The notes under the pieces were generated by a model, which had not been told where the DNA came from, searched no databases, and saw only the letters and a list, made by a program, of their open reading frames with translations. A stretch of DNA of 53,253 nt. Origin: Hyphomicrobiales bacterium. Its GTDB lineage: Bacteria > Pseudomonadota > Alphaproteobacteria > Rhizobiales > Rhizobiaceae. Both the position numbers and the translations under genes were made by a program. The stretch spans positions 1 through 53,253 of the forward strand of contig DUSC01000088.1 in assembly GCA_012842935.1 (NCBI GenBank), in the 5' to 3' direction. The stretch's first letter is position 1. Every line of letters starts with the position of its first letter. This document shows positions 18,474 through 28,544 of this stretch, piece after piece.

Positions 18474-20045
18474 ATGGCGGATTACGATCAGATCATCGTC
18501 GGCAGCGGCATCAATGCCCTTGTCGCTGCGGCGATGCTTTCCGCGAAAGGAAAGCGCGTCCTCGTGCTCGAGCGCAACGACCGTCTCGGCGGCTGCATGC
18601 GCACCGAAGAGATCACGATGCCCGGCTTCCATCACGACGTGATGGCGGCCACCTTCGTGCTTTTCCTCACCTCGCCCGCCTATGCCGCACTCGCCGCCGG
18701 CCTGGCGCGCCACGGCTTCGAGCTCTGCCACACGAAGCATCCGACGGCCGTTCTGCGGCCTGACGGTTCCTCGTTGGTCCTGACCACGGATCGTGCCGCC
18801 AACGTCGCGCGCTTCGACGCGCTCAATCCCGGCGACGGCGCCCGCCACGGTGCCGATGTCGGCGCCATCGAAGCCGACGCGCCGTTCCTCTTCGCCCTTC
18901 TCGGCGGCGAACTGTGGAGCTGGCCGACGCTGAAGCTCCTCCTCCGCGAGACCTGGAAGCGCGGGCCGCGCGGCCTCGTCGAGTGGATGGGCCGGGCGCT
19001 CGTGCCGGCGCGTGGCTGGCTGGAGACCACTTATGCGTCGGACATGGTGCGCGCGCTCTGGGCGCCGTGGGTCCTGCACACCGGCCTGACGCCGGAATCG
19101 ACCTATGGCGGCCAGATGGGCAAGGTCATCGCGTTCGCCCTCGAGGCGGCGGGCGCGCCGGTAGTCAAGGGCGGCGCCGGCCGGGCGGTCGATGCCTTCA
19201 GGTCGCTGATCGAGGAACAGGGCGGCACGACGCGCACGGGCGTCGACGTCGACCGCATCATCGTACGCAACGGCACGGCCTGCGGCGTCGTCACCGCCAC
19301 CGGCGAAGAGATCTTCGGCCGCGAGATCGTCTGCTCGGTAGCGCCCGGACAACTCTACGGAAGGCTCCTGAAGGGGGTTGCGGAAGCCCGCGGGGCAGAC
19401 GAGGCCGTCGCCCGCTACCGTCACGGACGCGGCGACTTCCAGCTTCACTATGCCGTCGACGGCCCGATCCGCTGGAAGACGCCGGGCCTGGACGACGTCG
19501 CGCTGATCCATCTCGCGGACGGCATCGATTCCGTCTCGAAGTCGGCGAACGAGGCCGAGCGCGGCATGCTGCCGGAGATGCCGACGATCTGTGTCGGCCA
19601 GCCGCACCGGCTCGACCCGTCCCGGTGTCCGGAAGGCAAATCGATCGTCTGGATCCAGATTCCCGACGCCCCGCGCACCGTGAAGGGCGACGCCGCCGGC
19701 AGGATCACGACCTCGGGCGGATGGGACGAGGCGACGCGCGAGGCCTTCGCCGACCGCATCGAGACGATCCTCGCCCGCCATATCGACGGCTTCCCCGGCT
19801 CGGTACTCGCGCGGCGCGCCTACTCGCCGGCCGATCTGGAGAAGCTCAACATCAATCTCGTCGGCGGCGATCCCTATGGCGGCGCCTGCTCGATCGACCA
19901 GTTCTTCGTCTGGCGCCCCTTCGCCGGTTCGAGGGGATCGGCGACGGCCGTCCGCAACCTCCATCACATCGGCGCCTCGACCCATCCCGGCCCCGGGCTG
20001 GGCGGCGGCTCCGGCTTCCTGCTGGCGAAGAGGCTCGGCGGATGA
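18474..20045 (+). CDS. FAD-dependent oxidoreductase, phytoene dehydrogenase/COG1233-like (paralogue of 15954..17528)
   Basis: YDQIIVGSGINALVAAAMLSAKGKRVLVLERNDRLGGCMRTEEITMPGFHHD; C-terminal LHHIGASTHPGPGLGGGSGFLLAKRLGG. Confidence 0.88.
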   Translation: MADYDQIIVGSGINALVAAAMLSAKGKRVLVLERNDRLGGCMRTEEITMPGFHHDVMAATFVLFLTSPAYAALAAGLARHGFELCHTKHPTAVLRPDGSSLVLTTDRAANVARFDALNPGDGARHGADVGAIEADAPFLFALLGGELWSWPTLKLLLRETWKRGPRGLVEWMGRALVPARGWLETTYASDMVRALWAPWVLHTGLTPESTYGGQMGKVIAFALEAAGAPVVKGGAGRAVDAFRSLIEEQGGTTRTGVDVDRIIVRNGTACGVVTATGEEIFGREIVCSVAPGQLYGRLLKGVAEARGADEAVARYRHGRGDFQLHYAVDGPIRWKTPGLDDVALIHLADGIDSVSKSANEAERGMLPEMPTICVGQPHRLDPSRCPEGKSIVWIQIPDAPRTVKGDAAGRITTSGGWDEATREAFADRIETILARHIDGFPGSVLARRAYSPADLEKLNINLVGGDPYGGACSIDQFFVWRPFAGSRGSATAVRNLHHIGASTHPGPGLGGGSGFLLAKRLGG

Positions 20046-20533
20046 ACGACAGCACGGAAATCAAGGCCCGCGACGACGCGACCGTTCCGCGCCTCGGCGA
20101 AATCGGTCTGTCGAACTTCGCTCCCTACCTGATGAACCGCATCATGGGGCGCTACAACGCGACCATCCGCCACGAGATGTCGGCGCTCGGCCTGACGACA
20201 CCGAAGATGCGCTCGCTCGCGGTCCTCTCCGTCATCGACGGGCTGCAGATCCGCGAACTTGCCGTCTATGCGGTGGTCGAGCAGTCCACCCTGAGCCGCG
20301 CCCTCGATCAGCTCGTTGCCGACGGGCTCATCCGCCGCGAGACCGACGCCAACGACAGCCGGGTCACGCGCGTCTTCATCACCGACGCCGGAAGGGCCGC
20401 GTTCGAGCGCATCTGGCCGTCGATGGCGAAGGCCTACTCGAAGATGTTCACACGCATTCCCGACGAGGAGCGCAGGGCGTTCGTCGCCACGCTGCAGAAG
20501 ATGCTGAACAACGTCCGCAAGCACGAGATCTAG
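20042..20533 (+). CDS. MarR-family transcriptional regulator
   Basis: MRSLAVLSVIDGLQIRELAVYAVVEQSTLSRALDQLVADGLIRRETDANDSRVTRVFITDAG; ATGA overlap with upstream gene. Confidence 0.92.
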   Translation: MNDSTEIKARDDATVPRLGEIGLSNFAPYLMNRIMGRYNATIRHEMSALGLTTPKMRSLAVLSVIDGLQIRELAVYAVVEQSTLSRALDQLVADGLIRRETDANDSRVTRVFITDAGRAAFERIWPSMAKAYSKMFTRIPDEERRAFVATLQKMLNNVRKHEI

Positions 20534-20592
20534 ACCGGTGATGCCGCGCCGGTACGGCGCGTCGAGAACGCAGGAAACGGAACAAGTCAGGC

Positions 20593-22740
20593 ATGGCCGA
20601 ACGTTCTTTCGCCAGGGAAGTCCAGAAACTGAAGCTCGGTGCGGGCGAGACCTTCACCAGCGAAGGCATTCTGGCAATCACCAAGGCCCTGCTGGAGAGC
20701 GGGGTGGGTTACGTAGGCGGTTACCAGGGCGCTCCGATCAGCCACCTGATGGACGTGCTCGCCGACGCCGAGGAGATCCTCTCCGAACTCGGCGTGCGTT
20801 TCGAGGCCAATGCTTCGGAGGCTGCCGCGGCGGCGATGCTGGCGGCCTCGGTCCACTATCCCATCCGCGGCGCCGTCACCTTCAAGGGCTCGGTCGGCGT
20901 CAACGTCGCCTCAGACGCGCTCGCCAACCTCGCCTCCTCGGGCGTCACCGGCGGCGCGCTCGTGATCATCGGCGAGGACTACGGCGAGGGCTCCTCGATC
21001 ATGCAGGAGCGCAGCCACGCCTTCGCCATGAAGTCGCAGATGTGGCTTCTCGATCCGCGCCCGAACCTGCCTTCGATCGTACGCTCGGTCGAGCAGGGCT
21101 TCGAACTCTCGGAGGCGACCAATACGCCGGTGATGCTGATGGTACGCATCCGCTCCTGCCACGTCACCGGCAGCTTCACGGCCAGGGACAACCGGCGGCC
21201 CCCCTTCACCGTGAAGGACGCGCTGGCCAACCCGCGCAGCGACTATTCGCGCGTCGTCCTGCCGCCCATGTCCTACGCGCAGGAACAGGACAAGATCAGG
21301 AACCGCTGGCCGGCGGCGCAGAAATACATCCGCGATAAGGGCCTTAACGAGTTCTTCGGTCCGAAGGACGGTTCTGTCGGCATCGTCTGCCAGGGCGGCA
21401 TGTACAACGGCGTGGTGCGGGCCCTGCAGCGCCTCGGGCTCGCCGACATCTACGGCGAGAGCGAAATCCCGCTCTACGTCCTCAACGTCACCTACCCGAT
21501 CGTGGGCGACGAGTTCCTCGACTTCTGCGAGGGCAAGTCCCACGTGCTGGTCGTCGAGGAAGGCCAGCCCGACTTCCTCGAGCAGGCGCTCGGCTCGATC
21601 CTCTACAAGGCCGGCAGCCGCGTCTCGCTGCACGGCAAGGACGTCCTGCCGATGGCCGGCGAGTACACCGGCAAGGTCATGCTCGACGGTGTCGAGGCCT
21701 TCCTGCGCAAGGCGGACTCCGACCTGCTTCCTGCCCGGAGCCGTGCCCCCAACCGGCAGGAGACGCCTGCCATCCCCGACCTGTCGAAGACCGTTCCGAT
21801 CCGCCCGCCTGGCTTCTGCACCGGCTGCCCGGAGCGGCCGATCTTCGCCGCGCTGAAACTGACCGAGAAGGAGCACGGCAAGCACCAGATCGCCGGCGAC
21901 ATCGGCTGCCACCTTTTCGCCTGCCTTCCGCCCTTCGAGATCGGCGGCTCGACCATGGGCTACGGTCTCGGCCCGGCGTCGAACGCCGCCTTCGACGGCG
22001 GCGGCCGGAAGCGCGCGATCTCGATCATCGGCGACGGCGGCTTCTGGCACAACGGCCTGTCGTCCTCCGTCGGCAACGCCGTCTACAACAGGTCCGACAG
22101 CGTCATCGTCGTCGTCGACAATTTCTACTCGGCCGCGACCGGCGGCCAGGACGTGCTCTCCTCGCGCGCCGAGAACGCCACCAAGTCGACCGGCCATCCG
22201 ATCGCCGAGGCGGTGAAGGGCATCGGGGTGAAGTGGGTTCGCCAGATCGACCGCACCTACGACGTGCCGCGCATGCGCAAGATTCTCGACGAGGCGCTGA
22301 CCACCGACTACGCCGGCCCGAAGGTCATCGTCGCCTCGTCGGAGTGCATGCTCAACAGACAGCGGCGCGAGAAGCCTGCCGCCAACAAGGCGATCGCCGA
22401 GGGCCGCCGGGTGGAGAAGCCGCGTTTCGGCGTCGACGAGGACGTCTGCACCGGCGACCACGCCTGCATCCGACTCTCCGGCTGTCCCTCGCTGTCCTTG
22501 AAGAAGCTCGACGATCCGCTGCGCGACGATCCCGTCGCCAGCATCGACCAGAGCTGCGTCGGCTGCGGCAACTGCGGCGAGGTCGCCGACGCCGCGGTGC
22601 TCTGCCCGTCCTTCTATCGTGCCGACGTCGTCTACAATCCCGGCTGGTTCGAGCGCACGCTGTCGGATCTCTCACAGCGCGTCATCGGCTGGCTGCAGAA
22701 GCGGCGCTCCGGCAGGCGCCTCGAATTCGGGCAGGCTTGA
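20593..22740 (+). CDS. iorA: Indolepyruvate ferredoxin oxidoreductase alpha subunit-like (TPP-dependent 2-oxoacid oxidoreductase)
   Basis: GYQGAPISHLMD; FCTGCPERPIFAAL; TPP motif IIGDGGFWHNGLSSSVGNAVYN...VVDN; C-terminal ferredoxin-like region CTGDHACIRLSGCP...CVGCGNCGEVADAAVLCP. Confidence 0.87.
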   Translation: MAERSFAREVQKLKLGAGETFTSEGILAITKALLESGVGYVGGYQGAPISHLMDVLADAEEILSELGVRFEANASEAAAAAMLAASVHYPIRGAVTFKGSVGVNVASDALANLASSGVTGGALVIIGEDYGEGSSIMQERSHAFAMKSQMWLLDPRPNLPSIVRSVEQGFELSEATNTPVMLMVRIRSCHVTGSFTARDNRRPPFTVKDALANPRSDYSRVVLPPMSYAQEQDKIRNRWPAAQKYIRDKGLNEFFGPKDGSVGIVCQGGMYNGVVRALQRLGLADIYGESEIPLYVLNVTYPIVGDEFLDFCEGKSHVLVVEEGQPDFLEQALGSILYKAGSRVSLHGKDVLPMAGEYTGKVMLDGVEAFLRKADSDLLPARSRAPNRQETPAIPDLSKTVPIRPPGFCTGCPERPIFAALKLTEKEHGKHQIAGDIGCHLFACLPPFEIGGSTMGYGLGPASNAAFDGGGRKRAISIIGDGGFWHNGLSSSVGNAVYNRSDSVIVVVDNFYSAATGGQDVLSSRAENATKSTGHPIAEAVKGIGVKWVRQIDRTYDVPRMRKILDEALTTDYAGPKVIVASSECMLNRQRREKPAANKAIAEGRRVEKPRFGVDEDVCTGDHACIRLSGCPSLSLKKLDDPLRDDPVASIDQSCVGCGNCGEVADAAVLCPSFYRADVVYNPGWFERTLSDLSQRVIGWLQKRRSGRRLEFGQA

Positions 22741-22741
22741 G

Positions 22742-24334
22742 ATGGCAGACATGATCGTTCTCCCGCCCCGCAAGCCCCACGATCCGGCGATGGACCAGAT
22801 CATCAAGCTGGCCATCATGGCGGTTGGCGGCCAGGGCGGCGGCGTGCTCACCAACTGGATCGAGGATTGCGCCCGGATGAACGGCTACGCCGTCCAGGCG
22901 ACTTCTGTCGCCGGCGTCGCCCAGCGCACCGGCGCGACGATCTACTACATCGAGATGGCGCCGGCCACCGACCGGCAGCCGGTGTTCTCGCTGATGCCCG
23001 CCGCCGGCGACGTCGACATCCTCGTCGCCGCAGAGATGATGGAAGCGGGCCGCGCCATCATGCGCGGCTTCGTCACGCCGGACCGCACGACCTTGATCGC
23101 CTCCACCCACCGCGCGCTGGCCGTGTCGGAGAAGACCGTCCCCGGCGACGGTATCGCCAACTCCGAGGAAGTGCTCGCCGCTGCCGAGATCGCGGCGCAG
23201 CGGCTTATCGCCTTCGACATGGAGAAGATCGCGGTCGAGTCGGGTACCGTCATCTCGGCGAGCCTGCTCGGCGCGCTGGCAGGTTCCGGCGAGCTTCCTT
23301 TTGCCCGCGACAGCTTCGAGAAGGCCATCCGAGCGTCGGGCCGTGGCGTCGAACCGAGCCTGAAGGCGTTCTCCCGGGCCTTCGAGGCAGCGCAGGCCGG
23401 CCGCAAGGAGCTCCCTGCCCGGTCGGAGACCCGACGACCCGCGGGAGCTGGAACGGGGCGCCCCGTGGGACCGAAAAACCTTCTCGATCAATGGGATGCT
23501 CTGGTCCGGCGTGTCGCTGCGCTGCCGGCGCCGGCCAGCGACATGGCCATGCGCGGCCTGAAGGCCGTCGTCGACTTCCAGGACGTCGCGTATGGCGCGG
23601 AATACCTCGAAAAGCTTGAGGAAATCGCCGCGCGCGATCGCGCCGACAGGGAATTCGTCCTCACCGTCGAGGCCGCGAAGTACCTTGCGAAGGCGATGGC
23701 CTACGACGACGTCATTCGTGTCGCCGATCTCAAGACCCGCGCCTCGCGATTCGAGCGTGTCCGCCGCGAGATCCGCCCGGCAAAGGACACGCGCATGATG
23801 CTCACCGAATTCATGCACCCGCGCGCCGAGGAACTCGTCGGTTTGCTGCCGGCAAGAATAGGTAAGCGAATTCAAGCAAGTAGCCGCTCCATGCGGTTGA
23901 TCGACCGGCTCTTCAACCGCGGCCGGCGGCTGCGCACCGACCGGTTGCTGCCGTTTCTCCAGTTGCATCTGCTGGGCGGCCTCCGCCGTTGGCGGCGCGG
24001 CACGCTGCGCCACGCGACCGAGATGGAGCACGTGCGCAGCTGGCTCGACGCCGCGCTTTCGCATCTCGACGGCCGGGTTTTACCCCCCGATAGCGGCTAC
24101 GATATTGCCGTTGAAATCGTCCGCAACCGGCGCCTGATCAAGGGCTACTCGGATACCCACGCGCGGGGCCTGTCGAAGTATGACCGCGTGATGCAGGCGG
24201 TGGAACTCGTCGCCGGGCGGCCAGACGCGGCGAGCTGGCTCCGCCGACTGCGCGAGGCGGCACTCCTCGACGAGGAGGGAAAAGCCCTTGACGGCGCCCT
24301 GCAGACGGTAAAGTCCTTCGCTGGAAACAATTAG
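22742..24334 (+). CDS. iorB: Indolepyruvate oxidoreductase beta subunit-like with long C-terminal domain (DUF6537-like)
   Basis: IKLAIMAVGGQGGGVLTNWIEDCARMNGYAVQATSVAGVAQRTGATIYYIEM; about 270-residue C-terminal extension. Confidence 0.85.
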   Translation: MADMIVLPPRKPHDPAMDQIIKLAIMAVGGQGGGVLTNWIEDCARMNGYAVQATSVAGVAQRTGATIYYIEMAPATDRQPVFSLMPAAGDVDILVAAEMMEAGRAIMRGFVTPDRTTLIASTHRALAVSEKTVPGDGIANSEEVLAAAEIAAQRLIAFDMEKIAVESGTVISASLLGALAGSGELPFARDSFEKAIRASGRGVEPSLKAFSRAFEAAQAGRKELPARSETRRPAGAGTGRPVGPKNLLDQWDALVRRVAALPAPASDMAMRGLKAVVDFQDVAYGAEYLEKLEEIAARDRADREFVLTVEAAKYLAKAMAYDDVIRVADLKTRASRFERVRREIRPAKDTRMMLTEFMHPRAEELVGLLPARIGKRIQASSRSMRLIDRLFNRGRRLRTDRLLPFLQLHLLGGLRRWRRGTLRHATEMEHVRSWLDAALSHLDGRVLPPDSGYDIAVEIVRNRRLIKGYSDTHARGLSKYDRVMQAVELVAGRPDAASWLRRLREAALLDEEGKALDGALQTVKSFAGNN

Positions 24335-24360
24335 ATAACGATTCCAGCGAGAGGAAACCC

Positions 24361-24798
24361 ATGGCCGTCTGCTACACGACCGACCGTATGCTGCATTTCG
24401 GTGACTGCGACATTTCCGGAACGGCCTACTATCCCTCCTACCTCAACATCCTGAACGGCGTCATCGAGGAATTCTGGGCCTCGATTGGCTATCCTTGGCA
24501 CGAGATCATCTGGAACGAACGCTGGGGCACGCCGACGGTTCACCTGACCTGCGACTTCTCCAAGCCGTCCTTCTTCGGCGACAGGCTGACCTTCAGATTG
24601 ACCATAACCCGGGTCGGCAAGTCGTCGGTGACGATCGAGCACACGGTGCATTGCGGCGACGAGCCGCGCTGGGCGGGCAAGCAGGTGCTCGCCGCCAGCT
24701 GGCTCGACAAGCACACGTCGATGGCCTGGCCCGACGACGTCAGGGCCAAGCTCCTGTCGATGCTGTCTTCCGAGACGCCCGCCGCGACCCCGGCATAG
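24361..24798 (+). CDS. Hot-dog fold acyl-CoA thioesterase (4-hydroxybenzoyl-CoA thioesterase family)
   Basis: MLHFGDCDISGTAYYPSYLNILNGVIEEFW resembles the xDxxG..YY.xY motif of the 4HBT family. Confidence 0.82.
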   Translation: MAVCYTTDRMLHFGDCDISGTAYYPSYLNILNGVIEEFWASIGYPWHEIIWNERWGTPTVHLTCDFSKPSFFGDRLTFRLTITRVGKSSVTIEHTVHCGDEPRWAGKQVLAASWLDKHTSMAWPDDVRAKLLSMLSSETPAATPA

Positions 24799-24841
24799 GC
24801 GTTTCGGCCTCGGATCGAGGCTGCGTGGCCCGAGGAGCAGC

Positions 24842-25246
24842 TCAGGCGGCGGACCGCCCGATTTCTGCCGTCGCCTCGATCTCGACGAGCGCCTCGTCCT
24901 CGACGAGGCCGGCGACGACCAGCAGACTCATCGCCGGAAAGTGACGGCCCATGACCCGCTGATAGGCCTCGCCGATCTCGCGCTGGCGGGCAACGTATTC
25001 GCGCTTGTCGGTGACGAACCACGTCAGCCGGACGATGTCCTTCACGCTGCCGCCGGCCGCCGTGACGACGTCGACGATGTTCTTCAGCGCCTGCTCCATT
25101 TGCGCGACGAAGTCGCGGCTTTCGAAGACCTGGTCCTTGTTCCAGCCGATCTGGCCGCCCGCGTAGAGCCGCGTCCCGTCGACGAGCACGCCGTTGGCGT
25201 AGCCCTTGGGCTTCTTCCAGCCGGGAGGATTGATGGTCTCGATCAT
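24842..25246 (-). CDS. RidA/YjgF family protein (enamine/imine deaminase-like)
   Basis: MIETINPPGWKKPKGYANGVLVDGTRLYAGGQIGWNKDQ...FVAQMEQALKNIVDVVTAAGGSVKDIVRLTWFVTDKREY...SLLVVAGLVEDEALVEIEATAEI. Confidence 0.93.
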   Translation of the reverse strand: MIETINPPGWKKPKGYANGVLVDGTRLYAGGQIGWNKDQVFESRDFVAQMEQALKNIVDVVTAAGGSVKDIVRLTWFVTDKREYVARQREIGEAYQRVMGRHFPAMSLLVVAGLVEDEALVEIEATAEIGRSAA

Positions 25247-25293
25247 GGTTTCTCCGATCACGTTTCCTGGTTCAGTCTCGCCGGGCGTCCGCC

Positions 25294-26468
<1,175 letters not shown>

Positions 26469-26469
<1 letters not shown>

Positions 26470-27272
26470 CAGTCGCCCCCGAAGATCGGTTTCCGCTTCG
26501 CCGCGAATGCCTCGAAGGCGCGGCCGAAGTCCCTCGTCTGCATGCAGATGGCCTGGGCCTGGGCCTCCGCCTCGATCGCCTGCTCGAGGCTCATGTTCCA
26601 TTCCTGGGCGAGCATGGTCTTGGTCATCATGTGCGCGAAGTTGGGACCCTCGGCGATACGCTCGGCGAGCGCCTGCGCTTCGGCGTCGAGGGCGTCGGCA
26701 GCGACGATGCGGTTGAAGAAGCCCCAGCGCTCGCCCTCGTCCGCGGTCATCGTGCGGCCGGTATAGAGGAGCTCCGAGGCGCGGCCCTGGCCGATGATGC
26801 GCGGCAGCATCGCGCAGGCGCCCATGTCGCAGCCGGCGAGGCCGACGCGGGTGAACAGGAAGGCGGTCTTGGCTTCCGGCGTGCCGATGCGGATATCGCT
26901 TGCCATGGCGATGATGGCGCCGGCGCCGACGCAGATGCCGTCGATCGCCGAAATGACCGGTTTGCCGCAGGCAATCATTCCCTTGACCAGGTCGCCGGTC
27001 ATCCGCGTGAACTCGAGGAGACCCTTCATGTCCATGTCGAGCAACGGCTTGATGATCTCGAAGACGTCGCCGCCCGAGCAGAAGTTGCCGCCATTCGAAC
27101 CGAATACGACAGCCTTGACGGCGTCGTCGTAGCGCAGCGCGCGGAACCAGTCGCGCAGCTCGGCGTAGCTCTCGAAGGTCAGCGGGTTCTTGCGCTCCGG
27201 CCGGTCGAGGCGGACGGTCGCAACCCCGTTCGCAACGGACAGGAGGAAGTGCTTGGGTGTCGTCCTGTTCAT
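26469..27272 (-). CDS. Enoyl-CoA hydratase/isomerase family protein
   Basis: [104 protein letters not shown]. Confidence 0.94.
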
Positions 27273-27276
27273 TCCT

Positions 27277-27789
27277 TCACTCGCTTTCCTTGCCTTCGAG
27301 ACGGCGGACCGCAGCTTCCAGTGTCGCCATCAGCCTCGTCGCCTCCGCCGCCGAGAGCCCGCCGAGAATCTCGTTCACCCAGCTCTCGTGCTTCGCCGCC
27401 ATGCGCTGGAAGAGCTCGCGTCCGGAATTGGTCAGCCGCACGATCATCGCCCGCCGGTCGTTGTCGACCGGTACACGCACGATCAGCCCATCGGAAACGA
27501 GGCGGTCGACGATGCCGGTGACGTTGCCGTTGGAGACGCGCAGCTCGCTCGACAGGTCGCTCATTCTGAGGCCAGCCTCGGCGCGGTAAAGGGCGGCCAT
27601 GACGTCGAAGCGCGGCAGGGTGCTGTCGAACTCCTGACGCAGCTTCTCGCGGACTTCGCTCTCGATCAGCCGCGAGGTCTTCAGAATGCGCAGCCACAGC
27701 CTCAGGCGCGTCTTCGACGCGGCGCGGCCGCTCGCGCTCACCGAGGCATCGGCGACCGTGGCGGCTGGTTCGTTCGAAAGCACGCTCAT
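27277..27789 (-). CDS. MarR-family transcriptional regulator
   Basis: [67 protein letters not shown]. Confidence 0.93.
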   Translation of the reverse strand: MSVLSNEPAATVADASVSASGRAASKTRLRLWLRILKTSRLIESEVREKLRQEFDSTLPRFDVMAALYRAEAGLRMSDLSSELRVSNGNVTGIVDRLVSDGLIVRVPVDNDRRAMIVRLTNSGRELFQRMAAKHESWVNEILGGLSAAEATRLMATLEAAVRRLEGKESE

Positions 27790-28544
27790 ACTTCTCCTCC
27801 GGAAATCGATATCGCCTGGCCGGTGACGGACGCCGCCGCCTCGCTGCACAGCCACATCACCGTTGCGGCGATCTCGCTCGGCTGGATGAAGCGCTTCTGC
27901 GGATTTCCGGCCTTCAGCATCGCTTCCGCCTCGGCGCGGCTACGGCCGGTCCTGGCGACGATGTTGGCCAGCGTGCGCTCCAGCATCGGCGTTTCCGTGT
28001 AGCCGGGGCAGATGGCGTTCACCGTCGTCCCGGTCGGCGCGAGCTCGAGCGCCAGCGCGCGCACGAGGCCGACAACGCCATGCTTGGCGGCGCAGTAGGC
28101 GGTAACATAGGCATAGCCCTTGAGCGCCGCCGTCGAGGCGATCGCGATCAGCCGGCCGCCCGGCGCCATGCTCGCCATTCCCGCCTGGAATGTATTGAAC
28201 ACTCCGGTGAGGTTCACATCGAGCGTCGCCCGGAACAGTTCCGGCGTCGTTCGGGCGAAGGGCGCGCTCTCCGCCGCCCCGGCATTGGCGACCACGATCG
28301 ACACGGGGCCGGACCTGGCGACGGCGCCGGCAATCGCCTGCCGCAGGCTCTCGGCGTCGGTCACGTCCCCGGCTGCTGGGGCGAGGCGGACATGGGCGCG
28401 CGCGACCTCTTCCAGCGCTGCGAGCCGCCGGCCGACGATGGTGACCGACGCGCCGGCATCTGCCAACGCCAGGGCCACCGCCGCGCCGACGCCGCTTCCG
28501 GCGCCGGTGACGATCGCATGGCGGCCGGAAAGGTTCCCTGCCAT
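27786..28544 (-). CDS. Short-chain dehydrogenase (3-hydroxyacyl-CoA dehydrogenase-like)
   Basis: GRHAIVTGAGSGVGAAVALALADAGASVTIVGRR; YCAAKHG; ICPGYTETPM; VTGQAISISGG. Confidence 0.92.
   Translation of the reverse strand: MAGNLSGRHAIVTGAGSGVGAAVALALADAGASVTIVGRRLAALEEVARAHVRLAPAAGDVTDAESLRQAIAGAVARSGPVSIVVANAGAAESAPFARTTPELFRATLDVNLTGVFNTFQAGMASMAPGGRLIAIASTAALKGYAYVTAYCAAKHGVVGLVRALALELAPTGTTVNAICPGYTETPMLERTLANIVARTGRSRAEAEAMLKAGNPQKRFIQPSEIAATVMWLCSEAAASVTGQAISISGGEV

Noticed and set aside
15954-19985. 1343-aa minus-strand ORF
   Set aside because: Only the C-terminal part (15954..17528) is a recognisable protein; the upstream part is antisense to well-supported genes at 17664..20045, a high-GC open-frame artefact.
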